Position numbers and translations under genes: made by a program. Positions 47,895-56,577 of a stretch of DNA of 64,000 nucleotides are shown in pieces (positions within the stretch are counted from its first letter, which is position 1; each line of letters begins with the position of its first letter). The DNA is from Sphingobacteriaceae bacterium (GTDB taxonomy: Bacteria; Bacteroidota; Bacteroidia; UBA7662). The stretch covers positions 1 to 64,000 of the forward strand of contig PNNG01000035.1 in assembly GCA_013824115.1 (NCBI GenBank), given 5' to 3'. The notes under the pieces are model-generated. The model was not told the origin of the DNA and ran no database searches. It saw only the letters and a list, made by a program, of their open reading frames with translations.

Positions 47895-48482
47895 ATGAGA
47901 TACCTGTATACTTTTCTTTTTGGCGCCGCATTGGCCATTTTCGGTTTCAGCAGCAGCCAGGCGCAAATCAACGGTCCCCGCTGGAGCGCCGAGTTCAACG
48001 TACTTTGGCCCATTTTTCCGGGAAATATCTACAAGCCCCTGGTGGTGTACCGGCTGTGGCAGCAAGAACAGCTGGCGGGTGATTTGGCGGTCGGTTTACA
48101 TATTCGCCCTTTTGAGTACAGGCCTGAGGAAGGTGATTTTTCGAACTACGCCCTCACCTTGGGTTACCGGCAGTATGTGTGGCGTGGATTGCACTTCGAG
48201 GCCTATCAAGCATTTGGTCCGGGTTTCAACCGCAACAATGTGGTAAACGGGGCTGATTATGTGAGCTGGGATTACGAAATAGGTGCTTTTGCAGGTTATC
48301 GCTGGTGGTTGGGAGAGAGTTTCGGCAAAAAAAGTACCCAGTTTCGGCCCTACGTACTCATGCAGCATGGCGTAATGTACTTGGCGGCGCAGTCGAACCC
48401 GCACCCTATTGTGGGACAAACATCGGAACGACCGTTTTATGCTGGCTCACTGCATGTGGGATTACAGTTTGGCAGAAAATAG
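47895..48482 (+). CDS. Predicted outer-membrane beta-barrel protein B
   Basis: A 195-residue exported protein with a signal peptide (MRYLYTFLFGAALAIFGFSSSQAQ) and amphipathic strands ending in FYAGSLHVGLQFGRK. Features such as LALTLGYRQYVWRGLHFEA are shared loosely with small Bacteroidota DUF3575-like barrels, but I do not claim a family. It is 2 bases downstream of barrel A and would share its Crp/Fnr-type control. A strong terminator follows. Confidence 0.66.
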   Translation: MRYLYTFLFGAALAIFGFSSSQAQINGPRWSAEFNVLWPIFPGNIYKPLVVYRLWQQEQLAGDLAVGLHIRPFEYRPEEGDFSNYALTLGYRQYVWRGLHFEAYQAFGPGFNRNNVVNGADYVSWDYEIGAFAGYRWWLGESFGKKSTQFRPYVLMQHGVMYLAAQSNPHPIVGQTSERPFYAGSLHVGLQFGRK

Positions 48483-48501
48483 TGTTGTCCAGCTGTTAGA
48501 T

Positions 48502-48542
48502 AAAAAACCGCCGGAAACAAGCTTCCGGCGGTAGGGTTTTTG
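48502..48542. terminator. Bidirectional terminator between convergent outer-membrane protein genes
   Basis: CCGCCGGAA (48508-48516) and TTCCGGCGG (48523-48531) form a 9-bp GC-rich stem, with an A-run before it and GTTTTTG after it. It can stop transcription from both sides. Confidence 0.88.
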
Positions 48543-48553
48543 GGGTTGAAAGC

Positions 48554-49255
48554 CTAGTTGGAGCGTCCATAGCCGCCACCGCCTATTTTCAGACGTACAT
48601 AGAAGCCGGAGGGACGGAAATCGGGTGTTACTGTCATAGTGCGTTCGTTCATTTTGAAGCTGGCATTGGTAGGGCTTACAAATCCGCCCACCGACAAGCC
48701 AATCATGGTGCCTCCGCTGCCGTTTTCATCGCCACCCCCCAGGATGCGGTAGGCGAAATTGAGGGAGATGTCGAGCAGGCTGTTGTTGCTGTTCACATGT
48801 ACAACCTGGTTAGGGTTGGCCAGGGCGGCGTTGAGGCTGGTAGCGGTATTGTTGTCTTCGAGCTGCATATTGGTAGTCAATGCTCCAAAGCCAATCATGG
48901 GGTACAAAAAGCTCTTTTTGTTGGTATGAAAAGCGTAGCCCAACTGAAACATGCCATAGCCGGCTGTAAAACGGCCATTGGTGTTGTTGCGGCCAAAACT
49001 TTCATAGGCCATGCTGCCGCCTGAGCCACCAATGAGCAGGTTGTTGATCATTCCCATGCCCGAACCGCCACTGGTGAGGTAGTTACCGCCTAAGGTAGTA
49101 TAGCCATTGGCGCTTAACAGGCTGTTGATAGGACTGAGGTTAATGCTGGTGAAGCCCGGTTCAAAGAAGCCAAATCCACCGAAATAGCCTTTGGGTTGTG
49201 CACTGGCCAAGAGGCTACCTCCTGCCAAAAGTGCGAAAAGGATGATTTTTTTCAT
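48554..49255 (-). CDS. Gly/Asn-rich exported protein, probable outer membrane
   Basis: A 233-residue protein with signal peptide MKKIILFALLAGGSLLASAQ, followed by glycine- and asparagine-rich sequence (LGGNYLTSGGSGMGMINN, LLIGGSGGS) and barrel-like strands (MFQLGYAFHTNKKSFLYPMIG, FYVRLKIGGGG). I do not recognise a family. Its start overlaps the stop of the winged-helix regulator gene by 4 bases (ATGA), so it is the last gene of the operon that starts near 50.1 kb. Confidence 0.65.
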   Translation of the reverse strand: MKKIILFALLAGGSLLASAQPKGYFGGFGFFEPGFTSINLSPINSLLSANGYTTLGGNYLTSGGSGMGMINNLLIGGSGGSMAYESFGRNNTNGRFTAGYGMFQLGYAFHTNKKSFLYPMIGFGALTTNMQLEDNNTATSLNAALANPNQVVHVNSNNSLLDISLNFAYRILGGGDENGSGGTMIGLSVGGFVSPTNASFKMNERTMTVTPDFRPSGFYVRLKIGGGGYGRSN

Positions 49256-49548
49256 GATTTAAGAGAAATATAGGTTTGCAATGCGGTTACGTAAGCCGCC
49301 AGGGCTTCGCGGCCTTGTGGGGTGATGGTGCAGTTGGTGCGTGGCCGTTTGCCAACGAAGTCTTTCACCACGTTGATGTATCCCGCCTCCTGCAACTTAT
49401 CGATTTGAACACTTAAATTACCGGCAGTGGCACCGGTGCGCTCTTTGAGGTACACGAAATCGGCCGATTCTACCGACACCAGTACCGATATCACTGCCAG
49501 TCGCAGCGATTGGTGCAAGAGCGGATCGAGTTCTGCGAATTCAGGCAT
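49252..49548 (-). CDS. Winged-helix transcriptional regulator (HTH_34/MarR-like)
   Basis: A 98-residue small DNA-binding protein. It begins MPEFAELDPLLHQSLRLAVISVLVSVESADFVYLKER and continues with NLSVQIDKLQEAGYINV, the recognition helix and wing of the ArsR/MarR-like 'winged helix DNA-binding' family common in Bacteroidota. It has no ligand-binding extension. ATG 49548 matches the family start; the frame extends upstream only by chance. Its start overlaps the upstream membrane-protein gene by 8 bases and its stop overlaps the next gene by 4. It may control the operon through the repeats at 50119-50181, which is inference. Confidence 0.88.
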   Translation of the reverse strand: MPEFAELDPLLHQSLRLAVISVLVSVESADFVYLKERTGATAGNLSVQIDKLQEAGYINVVKDFVGKRPRTNCTITPQGREALAAYVTALQTYISLKS

Positions 49549-50113
49549 TAGGCGCCCTCCGCAACAAGTGACCGGGTACAATGTAGCTGAACAAGATGGC
49601 TCCGGCAACACACAAGAGCTGTTGTTCAAAAGGCAGAAAAATGGCTGCAATACCAATCATCCAAGCTATTACACCGCCCCATACCAAGGGACTAAAGCGC
49701 AAAATGCCGCCCGAAACAAAGGTGCCCAAACCATACATCCAAATGAGGATGGGATAAGTGATCTCGAAACCATACTTGACGCTCGCCAAAATAGCAATGA
49801 ACAATACCACCGAAAAGCCACCCCAGAGGTAGTTTAACGCGCGGTCGAGGTGGGTTTTTACCATCGCCTCGCGTTCTTGTTTGCGACCAATGAAGATGCT
49901 GGCGATACCTGCCAAAGGCATAGCTATGGGCCATACCAGCCAATTGTACTCGTTTTCGAGCTGAATGAGCAGATAATGGGCCAAGGCGCTTGCAAGTACG
50001 GTCCAGCCCCAAAGGAGGTAGAACACACTGTTTTCGCGCAAATTACTGCGCGTGCCGGCAATCATGCTGTGGATGATCGCCAGGCTTTCTTTTTCATTGA
50101 GGTTTTTTTCCAT
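49541..50113 (-). CDS. Polytopic membrane protein co-transcribed with a winged-helix regulator
   Basis: A 190-residue inner-membrane protein with a short polar N-terminus (MEKNLNEKESLAIIHSMIAGTR) and five or six hydrophobic helices (SVFYLLWGWTVLASALAHYLLI, WLVWPIAMPLAGIASIFI, GGFSVVLFIAILASV, VWGGVIAWMIGIAAIFL). I know of no biochemical role for such regulator-linked membrane proteins. It is the first gene of the three-gene operon. Confidence 0.78.
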   Translation of the reverse strand: MEKNLNEKESLAIIHSMIAGTRSNLRENSVFYLLWGWTVLASALAHYLLIQLENEYNWLVWPIAMPLAGIASIFIGRKQEREAMVKTHLDRALNYLWGGFSVVLFIAILASVKYGFEITYPILIWMYGLGTFVSGGILRFSPLVWGGVIAWMIGIAAIFLPFEQQLLCVAGAILFSYIVPGHLLRRAPNA

Positions 50114-50118
50114 AAGGG

Positions 50119-50181
50119 TTAAAATTGAATTGGTTATGCAAACATAAATAGGTTTACATTATAAACCAAATTCAATTTTAA
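50119..50181. repeat. 12-bp inverted repeat framing the operon promoter (candidate operator)
   Basis: TTAAAATTGAAT (50119-50130) and ATTCAATTTTAA (50170-50181) are exact reverse complements. Between them, GGTTTA (50151-50156) and TAAACC (50162-50167) form a second, perfect 6-bp repeat with a 5-base gap. Allowing one indel, the outer arms extend to about 18 bases. The promoter's -7 and -33 elements lie inside this nest. Confidence 0.75.
50139..50170 (-). promoter_or_regulatory. Textbook Bacteroidota promoter of the membrane protein-regulator operon
   Basis: On the minus strand, TTTG (50167-50170), 20 bases, then TATGTTTG (50139-50146) match the consensus TTTG-N19-21-TAnnTTTG. The ATG lies 25 bases downstream at 50113. 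Confidence 0.75.
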
Positions 50182-50268
50182 ACTTGTCGATAAATGTTGG
50201 CTTTTACTGGTACGGAAAACCAACCGGGCCGGTCTGAGTTGCCCCTTGCGCCCTGCCCCTTGCCTGTC

Positions 50269-51405
50269 TCACCGGATAAAACTCATCAACAAACCCGCCG
50301 CCACAGCCGAACCAATCACGCCGGCCACATTGGGGGCCATGGCATGCATGAGTAAATGGTTGTTGGGATCTGCCTTCAGGCCTTCGAGTTGCGAAATGCG
50401 TGCACTGTCAGGTACAGCCGATACACCTGCAGAACCTATGAGCGGATTGATTTTATTACCCTCGGCAATGAACAGATTCATGACTTTTGCAAAAAGCACC
50501 CCACCCGCAGTAGCTACAATAAACGATATGGCTCCCAACACAAAAATCTTCATCGATTGAGGTGTTAAAAAGGTAGTTGCCTGGGTGCTCGCACCCACCG
50601 TTACGCCCAGCAGAATGGTTACCATGTCAATCATGGTGGTACGTGCTGTATCGGCCAGGCGCTTGGTAACACCCGATTCTTTCAACAAATTGCCGAAAAA
50701 CAACATCCCTAACAAAGGCAAGGCACCTGGCGTAAGGAAGGTGGTGAGTAATAAACCGACGATGGGAAAGAGCATTTTTTCGGTGCGCGAAACCGCCCGC
50801 GGTGGCTTCATACGAATTTTACGCTCGGCAGGTGTGGTAAGCAAACGCATCACCGGTGGCTGCAGCACGGGTACCAAGGCCATGTAGCTGTAAGCAGCAA
50901 TGGCAATGGGGCCGATAAACTGGGGTGCCATGCGCGAAGCCAAAAAAATGGCGGTGGGGCCATCAGCTCCGCCTATGATACCAATGGCGGCACTTTCGGC
51001 GGGCGTAAACCCGAGGTAAAAAGCACCAATAAAGGTAGCAAAAATGCCCAGTTGGGCTGCTGCGCCGAGCATGAGCAAGCGGGGACTGCTGATCAAGGTA
51101 CTAAAATCGGTCATGGCACCAATGCCCAAGAAAATGAGCGGCGGATACACCCCTTTTAGCACCCCCTGGTACAAATAGTTCATCACCGATCCTTCTTCGT
51201 AAATACCCAATTGCAAGCCGGCATTTTCCATGAAGGGCACATTGCCTATCAAAATGCCAAAACCAATAGGTACTAACAGCAAGGGCTCGTACTCGTGGCG
51301 GATGGCGAGGTAAATGAACAACAAACCCACCAGCAACATCAGACCATGGCCCCAAGTAAAATTGGCAAAACTAGACGCCTCTAAAAAGCGGTAAACACCG
51401 TCCAT
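50269..51405 (-). CDS. mmdB: Sodium-translocating decarboxylase beta subunit (methylmalonyl-CoA decarboxylase)
   Basis: The beta subunit is the Na+-pumping carboxybiotin decarboxylase, here 378 residues and about nine to eleven membrane spans. Signature parts are IPFMENAGLQ-like (VPFMENAGLQLGIYEEG near 55), GIGAMTDF near 96, IGIIGGADGPTAIFLASRMAP near 136, NPLIGSAGVSAVPDSARISQ near 320, and HAMAPNVAGVIGSAVAAG near 354. It uses the energy of decarboxylation to export Na+. It lies 1 base after the carrier gene and last in the operon. OadB or GcdB homologues look the same; the substrate call rests on mmdA-type alpha subunit context. Confidence 0.92.
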   Translation of the reverse strand: MDGVYRFLEASSFANFTWGHGLMLLVGLLFIYLAIRHEYEPLLLVPIGFGILIGNVPFMENAGLQLGIYEEGSVMNYLYQGVLKGVYPPLIFLGIGAMTDFSTLISSPRLLMLGAAAQLGIFATFIGAFYLGFTPAESAAIGIIGGADGPTAIFLASRMAPQFIGPIAIAAYSYMALVPVLQPPVMRLLTTPAERKIRMKPPRAVSRTEKMLFPIVGLLLTTFLTPGALPLLGMLFFGNLLKESGVTKRLADTARTTMIDMVTILLGVTVGASTQATTFLTPQSMKIFVLGAISFIVATAGGVLFAKVMNLFIAEGNKINPLIGSAGVSAVPDSARISQLEGLKADPNNHLLMHAMAPNVAGVIGSAVAAGLLMSFIR

Positions 51406-51406
51406 G

Positions 51407-51817
51407 TTAAGCCTCCAGTTCTATGAGAACATCACCTTGCAGCACCTGGGCACCGGCCTGCACCCGTATTGCTTTCACCTTGCCGGCCATTTCGCTCAAA
51501 ATACTATTTTCCATCTTCATGGCTTCCATCACGCATACTTTTTGGTCGCGCTGCACCACATCGCCAAGCTTTACCAGCATTTCGAGGATAGTACCGGGCA
51601 AGGGTGACTTGATTTGGGTATCCGACAACTTGATCTGGTTGGCAGGCATGGGAATGGGCTGGCGCGCCAGTACCGGGGTCTTGGCCTTGGCAGTGGGCTG
51701 ATCGAGCACCACTTCGTAGGGGCTGCCGTTGACTTCGAGCTGGATACTGTTGCCTTCTTCTTTTTGTACATCTACTTGGTAACGGGTACCATTGATGGTA
51801 AATAGGAACTGTTTCAT
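51407..51817 (-). CDS. mmdC: Biotin carboxyl carrier subunit of the decarboxylase
   Basis: A 136-residue carrier protein. The C-terminal 70 residues are a biotinyl domain with attachment lysine in CVMEAMKMENSIL (near 101-113), flanked by SPLPGTILEMLVKLGDVV and VQAGAQVLQGDVLIEL. The N-terminal part ([20 protein letters not shown]) is a separate beta region, linked by a proline-rich segment (ARQPIPMPAN). It carries CO2 from the carboxyltransferase to the membrane subunit. ATG 51817 overlaps the OadG-like gene by 4 bases. The long upstream frame is an artefact of that overlap. Confidence 0.94.
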   Translation of the reverse strand: MKQFLFTINGTRYQVDVQKEEGNSIQLEVNGSPYEVVLDQPTAKAKTPVLARQPIPMPANQIKLSDTQIKSPLPGTILEMLVKLGDVVQRDQKVCVMEAMKMENSILSEMAGKVKAIRVQAGAQVLQGDVLIELEA

Positions 51818-52137
51818 AGGCGGTTGCGGAATGCGCGGAGGCCCTGAAACTTCGAACTCCAGGGCGAGTAGGTGTTTTTGATGCGTTTGATGGTGAGTAT
51901 ACCCGATTCGGCATCGTGTTCCAAGGCGCGCAATTGGTAAATGGCTGCAGCTATTGCGGCGATTTCGTCGGCAGCAATGTCTTGTCGGGCAGCGGCTTGC
52001 TGGGCAGGTGCCAGCTTGCGATTGGCGATCAACCGGGCCAGCCGTTTGAAATTGGCAAAGGCTGCCCACAAAATGAGCAGGGTGATCATCACACCCACAT
52101 ATCCCAACAGGGCAATCAGCAAGGGTGAACTATTCAT
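51814..52137 (-). CDS. mmdD: OadG-family gamma/delta subunit of the decarboxylase
   Basis: A 107-residue protein with one N-terminal membrane helix ([22 protein letters not shown]) and a charged tail containing [27 protein letters not shown], typical of OadG/MmdD-like subunits that help assemble the complex. It overlaps both neighbours by 4 bases. Sequence conservation in this family is low, so the call leans on position between the alpha and carrier genes. Confidence 0.85.
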   Translation of the reverse strand: MNSSPLLIALLGYVGVMITLLILWAAFANFKRLARLIANRKLAPAQQAAARQDIAADEIAAIAAAIYQLRALEHDAESGILTIKRIKNTYSPWSSKFQGLRAFRNRL

Positions 52138-53693
52138 AATGGAATATTGCCGTGTTTTTTGGGGGGATTGCTGAGCTTCTTATTTGCCAGGGTTTGCAAC
52201 GCACGTATGATGCGGAAACGGCTGTTGCGTGGCTCAATGATGTCGTCGATATAGCCGTATTTGGCCGCTTCGTAAGGGTTCAGCAATTCGTCGCGGTACT
52301 GCTTTTCTTTGGTGGCGAGGATGGCATTGCGCTCGGCCGGATTGGCTGCTGCAGCCAACTCTTTGTTGTACAGCACTTCTATGGCACCTTTGGGACCCAT
52401 CACCGCAATTTCGGCCATGGGCCAGGCATAGTTGAGGTCGCCCCGCAGGTGTTTGCTGCTCATCACGTCATAAGCGCCTCCATAGGCCTTGCGTAAAATG
52501 ATGGTCACCTTGGGTACGGTGGCCTCGCCGTAGGCATAGAGTAGCTTGGCACCGTGCAAAATGATGCCGCCATATTCTTGTCCGCTACCGGGCAAAAAGC
52601 CAGGTACGTCTACCAGGGTTACAATGGGAATGTTAAAAGCATCGCAAAAACGCACAAAACGGGCGGCTTTACGCGAGGCATCTATGTCGAGCACCCCGGC
52701 CAAATAATTGGGTTGGTTGGCCACTATGCCCACGCTCATGCCGTTGAAGCGGGCAAAACCGGTGATCATGTTGCGGGCGTAATAGCGCTGCACTTCTAAA
52801 AATTCATCGCCATCTACCAGCTTGTGAATCACATCGAGCATATCGTACGGCTGGTTCGGATTTTCGGGAATGATGTGGTTCAGGGCATCGTCAGCACGGT
52901 CGATGGGGTCGGTATTGGCCACCAAAGGAGGCTCTTCCATGTTGTTTTGCGGCAGGTAGCTCAGCAGTTTCCGCAGCACTTGCATGGCTTCCTCTTCGTT
53001 TTCGGTCACAAAGTGGGTTACGCCCGATTTACTGGCATGGATGCGCGCTCCGCCCAAGTCCTCCTCGCTGATGTTTTCGCCGGTAACCGTGCGGGCTACC
53101 TTTGGGCCGGTAACGAACATATAACTCTGCTTGTCGGCCATCAGAATGAAGTCGGTGAGGGCCGGCGAATACACCGCACCCCCGGCGCAGGGACCCAAAA
53201 TGGCCGATAGCTGTGGAATAACACCCGAGGCCATGATGTTGCGCTGAAAGATATCGGCATAACCAGCCAAGCTGCGAACACCCTCTTGGATGCGCGCCCC
53301 GCCGCTGTCGTTCAAACCAATGACCGGCGCCCCTACGAGCATGGCCTGGTCCATGATTTTGCAGATCTTTTGGGCGTAGGTCTCAGAGAGCGAACCACCC
53401 AAAACAGTGAAGTCTTGGGCGAAGACGTAAACTAGCCGGCCGTCGATGGTACCGTGACCGGTTACCACCCCATCGCCCAAGTATAACTGCTTATCGAGCC
53501 CAAAGGCGGTGGTACGGTGGGTAACGAACATATCGTACTCTTCGAACGAATTGTCGTCGAGCAGCAGTTCAATGCGCTCGCGGGCGCTGAGTTTGCCCTT
53601 TTGGTGTTGGGCATCGAGCCTTTTTTCGCCACCGCCGAGGCGTGCTTGGGCCCGCATTTCTATGAGTTGGCGGATTTTGTCGTGGTTCGACAT
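52134..53693 (-). CDS. mmdA: Carboxyltransferase alpha subunit (methylmalonyl-CoA decarboxylase / acyl-CoA carboxylase beta)
   Basis: A 519-residue crotonase-fold carboxyltransferase that would move CO2 from (S)-methylmalonyl-CoA to biotin. Visible sequence includes [20 protein letters not shown] near 65, [16 protein letters not shown] near 123, [16 protein letters not shown] near 165, [23 protein letters not shown] near 378, and [19 protein letters not shown] near 416. Homodimeric propionyl-CoA carboxylase beta looks very similar. The three downstream genes for a Na+-pumping complex decide for a decarboxylase. A weak -7 element TAACTTTA lies just ahead of the ATG at 53693. Confidence 0.92.
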   Translation of the reverse strand: MSNHDKIRQLIEMRAQARLGGGEKRLDAQHQKGKLSARERIELLLDDNSFEEYDMFVTHRTTAFGLDKQLYLGDGVVTGHGTIDGRLVYVFAQDFTVLGGSLSETYAQKICKIMDQAMLVGAPVIGLNDSGGARIQEGVRSLAGYADIFQRNIMASGVIPQLSAILGPCAGGAVYSPALTDFILMADKQSYMFVTGPKVARTVTGENISEEDLGGARIHASKSGVTHFVTENEEEAMQVLRKLLSYLPQNNMEEPPLVANTDPIDRADDALNHIIPENPNQPYDMLDVIHKLVDGDEFLEVQRYYARNMITGFARFNGMSVGIVANQPNYLAGVLDIDASRKAARFVRFCDAFNIPIVTLVDVPGFLPGSGQEYGGIILHGAKLLYAYGEATVPKVTIILRKAYGGAYDVMSSKHLRGDLNYAWPMAEIAVMGPKGAIEVLYNKELAAAANPAERNAILATKEKQYRDELLNPYEAAKYGYIDDIIEPRNSRFRIIRALQTLANKKLSNPPKKHGNIPL

Positions 53694-53900
53694 GGGTTGG
53701 TGTTGCAGCAGTAAAGTTAGTAAATTGGATATAATTATCTAATTTATGAGAGATTATTTTTACAACACCAAAAGCCTGGTTGGAATGGCATAAAAACTTT
53801 AATCAAGCTAGCCCTTTGAACCTCCCTCTTTTAGTGCGAGCTAACTTACAACCTTTCAGATCACGAGATAAAAATGCAAACGATTGAACCAGTAATCAAT
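53694..53900. other. AT-rich spacer between the decarboxylase operon and the Fic gene
   Basis: A 207-base AT-rich stretch with no reading frame, terminator or clear repeat. On the minus strand it holds the mmdA start region. Confidence 0.4.
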
Positions 53901-54521
53901 TCAATATCTGGCGAACTTTAGCAACAAGCCATAATCACCCAAATCGGCTGCTTTTACCGCTTTGAGATATGCTGCTCGCGCGTCATTTTCGATTGAGAGG
54001 CTGAGAACGTCCTTCGACAAGCTCATGCCAGTACCCCAACTGAAAGCAGGTAGTTTATATATTTTTTCGATGATGATATCGGCCATGAGGCGACTGTGCC
54101 GACCGTTGCCATTCGCAAAACAATGAATGCTTACCAATCGGTGCTTGAATCGCAAGGCCATTTCATCGGGAGCATAAATGTTGTTCGCATGCCAAAAGCG
54201 GGTGTCATCCAGCAGGTACTTCAACGCAGTGGGTATTTGCCATTTGTCAATGCCAATGTTCTTGTCTGATTTGCGAAATTCACCGGCCCAAGCCCAAACA
54301 TCTCCGTACATACGCTTGTGCAATTGACGGATGAACGCCTCTGTAAATACGCTGTCAGGCTTGAAGGAACGTCCCATGACCCACTGTATTGCCTGTTCAA
54401 TGTTTTGCTGCTCGAACTCATTCAATTCGCCATGGGTGGCAATACTTCGAATACGCAAACCTGCTTTCTCCGCTTCGTCTAATGGCGTTTGACCATCTAT
54501 GTATTCGTGCTTTAGTCCCAT
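53901..54521 (-). CDS. Mobile mystery protein B (Fic-domain protein)
   Basis: A 206-residue Fic-fold protein. The Fic signature HCFANGNGRHSRLM near residue 134-147 fits HxFxxGNGRxxR, so the AMP-transfer site looks intact. An N-terminal segment (GELNEFEQQNIEQAIQWVMG) precedes RQLHKRMYGDVWAWAGEFR. Length and layout match the mobile mystery protein B family, which occurs next to protein A in plasmid- or island-like settings. Together they look like a toxin-antitoxin style unit, with B the likely effector. Its first 10 bases overlap the end of protein A. Confidence 0.88.
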   Translation of the reverse strand: MGLKHEYIDGQTPLDEAEKAGLRIRSIATHGELNEFEQQNIEQAIQWVMGRSFKPDSVFTEAFIRQLHKRMYGDVWAWAGEFRKSDKNIGIDKWQIPTALKYLLDDTRFWHANNIYAPDEMALRFKHRLVSIHCFANGNGRHSRLMADIIIEKIYKLPAFSWGTGMSLSKDVLSLSIENDARAAYLKAVKAADLGDYGLLLKFARY

Positions 54522-54973
54522 AAAATTTTGGGCATTTCACTTTTGATGGCTTCGGCTCTTTCCTTGATGGCGCTTTTAAGCCGCTTCTCAGAATTAGCCT
54601 GATCTTCCAACCTCATGTGGTTGGCAGTACGCATCACAATTTGAGTCGCCAATGCTGTTGCCCTTTTTTCGATGAGTGCATCAAGCGAGCCGTCGTTCGG
54701 CACAAATCCGTACACCAACTGCATGTCCATAGCACGGGCTATTTGCTGCAACGATTTGATGGTAATTGACCCATCCGCTTCACGCTTTTCTATGTCCATG
54801 ACCGCTTGTTTCGAAACATGTAGTTTGTTTCCCAATTGCTGCATCGACATACCCAAGGCGGCACGAATGGACTTGATCCAACCAATAGGAGGAATGGCCA
54901 GCTGTTTGAGCGAGGCAAAACCTTGCAACTTGCTGTTGAGCTGTTGCAACTGAAGTACTTGTTTACCGTTCAT
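54512..54973 (-). CDS. Mobile mystery protein A (Xre-type DNA-binding protein)
   Basis: A 153-residue protein. It has an N-terminal region (LQQLNSKLQGFASLKQLAIPP), then GWIKSIRAALGMSMQQLGNKLHVSKQAVMDIEKREADGSITIKSLQ (cut here by spacing: the helix-turn-helix lies at about 30-80), and a charged helical tail (about 95-153). This is the mobile mystery protein A layout. It is probably the repressor of its own operon through the palindrome at 54992-55007 and perhaps the antagonist of the Fic protein. ATG 54973 follows a -7 element 32 bases upstream. Confidence 0.86.
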   Translation of the reverse strand: MNGKQVLQLQQLNSKLQGFASLKQLAIPPIGWIKSIRAALGMSMQQLGNKLHVSKQAVMDIEKREADGSITIKSLQQIARAMDMQLVYGFVPNDGSLDALIEKRATALATQIVMRTANHMRLEDQANSEKRLKSAIKERAEAIKSEMPKILWD

Positions 54974-54977
54974 AATG

Positions 54978-55020
54978 TAAAGCTATAGCCTGACTTTAAT
55001 AAGTCAAAGGTAAAGCTATT
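54978..55020 (-). promoter_or_regulatory. Promoter and operator of the mobile mystery A/B module
   Basis: TACCTTTG on the minus strand (55006-55013) matches TAnnTTTG. It abuts the perfect palindrome TGACTT-TAAT-AAGTCA (54992-55007) and lies between two copies of GTAAAGCTAT (54978-54987 and 55011-55020). A repressor bound here would block the start of transcription. Confidence 0.65.
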
Positions 55021-55143
55021 ATTTTACTTTGAGAAATATATGTCAAGCTTTTGCTTTACTTCAATCAACAGCATTCTAAAAATGTCGTTTCATTCAGATA
55101 GACGCTAATCATGCTTTGATTCTGGCCATCCATCAATTCGCAC

Positions 55144-55176
55144 AAAAAAAACCGGCCCTTTCGGAGCCGGTCGTTT
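55144..55176 (-). terminator. Terminator after fumC
   Basis: On the minus strand, ACCGGC and GCCGGT (55151-55171 as plus-strand arms, nine-base loop) form a stem followed by a run of Ts (plus-strand A-run 55144-55151). The stop of fumC is about 20 bases upstream. Confidence 0.8.
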
Positions 55177-55191
55177 TGAATTGCTGCTTGC

Positions 55192-56577
55192 TTAGATCAT
55201 CTGCTTCGGATCCACCCAAGCATCAAACTGCTCGTTGGTGAGCAAGCCCAAACCAATGGCGGCTTCACGCAAGGTGGTGCCTTCTTTGTGGGCGGTTTTC
55301 GCAATTTTGGCGGCGTTTTCGTAGCCGATGTGCGGATTGAGCGCCGTTACCAGCATCAACGAATTTTCAAGGTGACGCTGCAAAATGGGCAGGTTAGGGG
55401 CAATGCCTACCGCACACTTGTCGTTGAACGACACACAAGCATCGCCAATCAAACGGGCGCTTTGCAATACGTTGGCGGCAATGACCGGCTTGAACACATT
55501 GAGTTCAAAGTGACCGTTGCTGCCACCAATCGATACGGCTACATCATTGCCAATCACCTGGGCGGCTACCATGGTCATGGCCTCAGGCTGGGTGGGATTC
55601 ACCTTGCCGGGCATGATCGATGAACCGGGCTCGTTGTCGGGAATGATGATTTCGCCAATGCCCGAACGTGGACCGCTGCTGAGCATGCGAATGTCGTTGG
55701 CAATTTTCATCAACGAAACAGCCACGCGCTTGAGGGCGCCACTGAGCTCTACCATGGCATCGTGGGCTGCCAAAGCTTCAAATTTGTTGGGAGCCGTTAC
55801 GAAGGGCAAGCCGGTGAATTCGGCAATTTTTTTGGCCACCAATACATCGTAACCCTTGGGGGCATTTAGGCCGGTACCTACAGCGGTACCACCCAAAGCC
55901 AGTTCACGCACCATTTCGAGGGCGTTGCGGAGAGCACGCATGCCGTTGTCGAGCTGCTGTACGTAGCCGCTGAACTCCTGGCCCAGGGTCAAAGGCGTGG
56001 CGTCCATGAAGTGGGTACGACCGGTTTTCACAATGTCTTTGAAATCGGCTGCCTTTTTGGCCAAAGTATCACGCAGCTTCTGAATGCCGGGCAACGTAAT
56101 GTCGGTCACCTGCTGGTAGGCCGCAATGTGCATGGCCGTGGGGAAGGTGTCGTTCGAACTTTGCGATTTGTTCACATCGTCGTTGGGGTGCAGCACCTTC
56201 TTTTCGTCGGTGAGCGAACCGCCCGAAAGCACATGGGCACGGTAAGCAATCACCTCGTTGCAGTTCATATTGCTCTGCGTGCCCGAGCCGGTTTGCCAAA
56301 TCACCAAAGGAAACTGTTCGTCGAGTTTGCCAGCCAAAATTTCATCGCAAGCCAAGCCTATTAAATCGCGCTTATCAGCGCTTAATACCCCCAAATCGTG
56401 GTTGGCATGGGCTGCAGCCTTCTTCAAATAGGCAAACGCCCGGATGATTTCTTTGGGCATGCTGGCTTCGGGACCAATCTTAAAATTGTTGCGTGAACGT
56501 TCGGTTTGCGCGCCCCAGTACTTGTCGGCAGGTACTTGTACCTCGCCCATGGTGTCTTTTTCTATGCGGTAACTCAT
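55192..56577 (-). CDS. fumC: Class II fumarate hydratase
   Basis: Interconverts fumarate and malate in the TCA cycle without an Fe-S cluster. The 461-residue protein has the superfamily signature [20 protein letters not shown] near 313-332, [22 protein letters not shown] near 91-112, and [21 protein letters not shown] near 178. Length is standard. ATG 56577 fits the family N-terminus ([25 protein letters not shown] is cut for space; the start is MSYRIEKD). The stretch upstream repeats TTCAAAG words. Malate made here could feed malic enzyme at 7.2 kb. Confidence 0.97.
   Translation of the reverse strand: MSYRIEKDTMGEVQVPADKYWGAQTERSRNNFKIGPEASMPKEIIRAFAYLKKAAAHANHDLGVLSADKRDLIGLACDEILAGKLDEQFPLVIWQTGSGTQSNMNCNEVIAYRAHVLSGGSLTDEKKVLHPNDDVNKSQSSNDTFPTAMHIAAYQQVTDITLPGIQKLRDTLAKKAADFKDIVKTGRTHFMDATPLTLGQEFSGYVQQLDNGMRALRNALEMVRELALGGTAVGTGLNAPKGYDVLVAKKIAEFTGLPFVTAPNKFEALAAHDAMVELSGALKRVAVSLMKIANDIRMLSSGPRSGIGEIIIPDNEPGSSIMPGKVNPTQPEAMTMVAAQVIGNDVAVSIGGSNGHFELNVFKPVIAANVLQSARLIGDACVSFNDKCAVGIAPNLPILQRHLENSLMLVTALNPHIGYENAAKIAKTAHKEGTTLREAAIGLGLLTNEQFDAWVDPKQMI

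Noticed and set aside
52134..53693. Propionyl-CoA carboxylase beta as the name for the carboxyltransferase
   Set aside because: Sequence alone allows it, but the overlapping OadG-like, biotin carrier and Na+-pump beta genes, with no biotin carboxylase gene, favour a decarboxylase.
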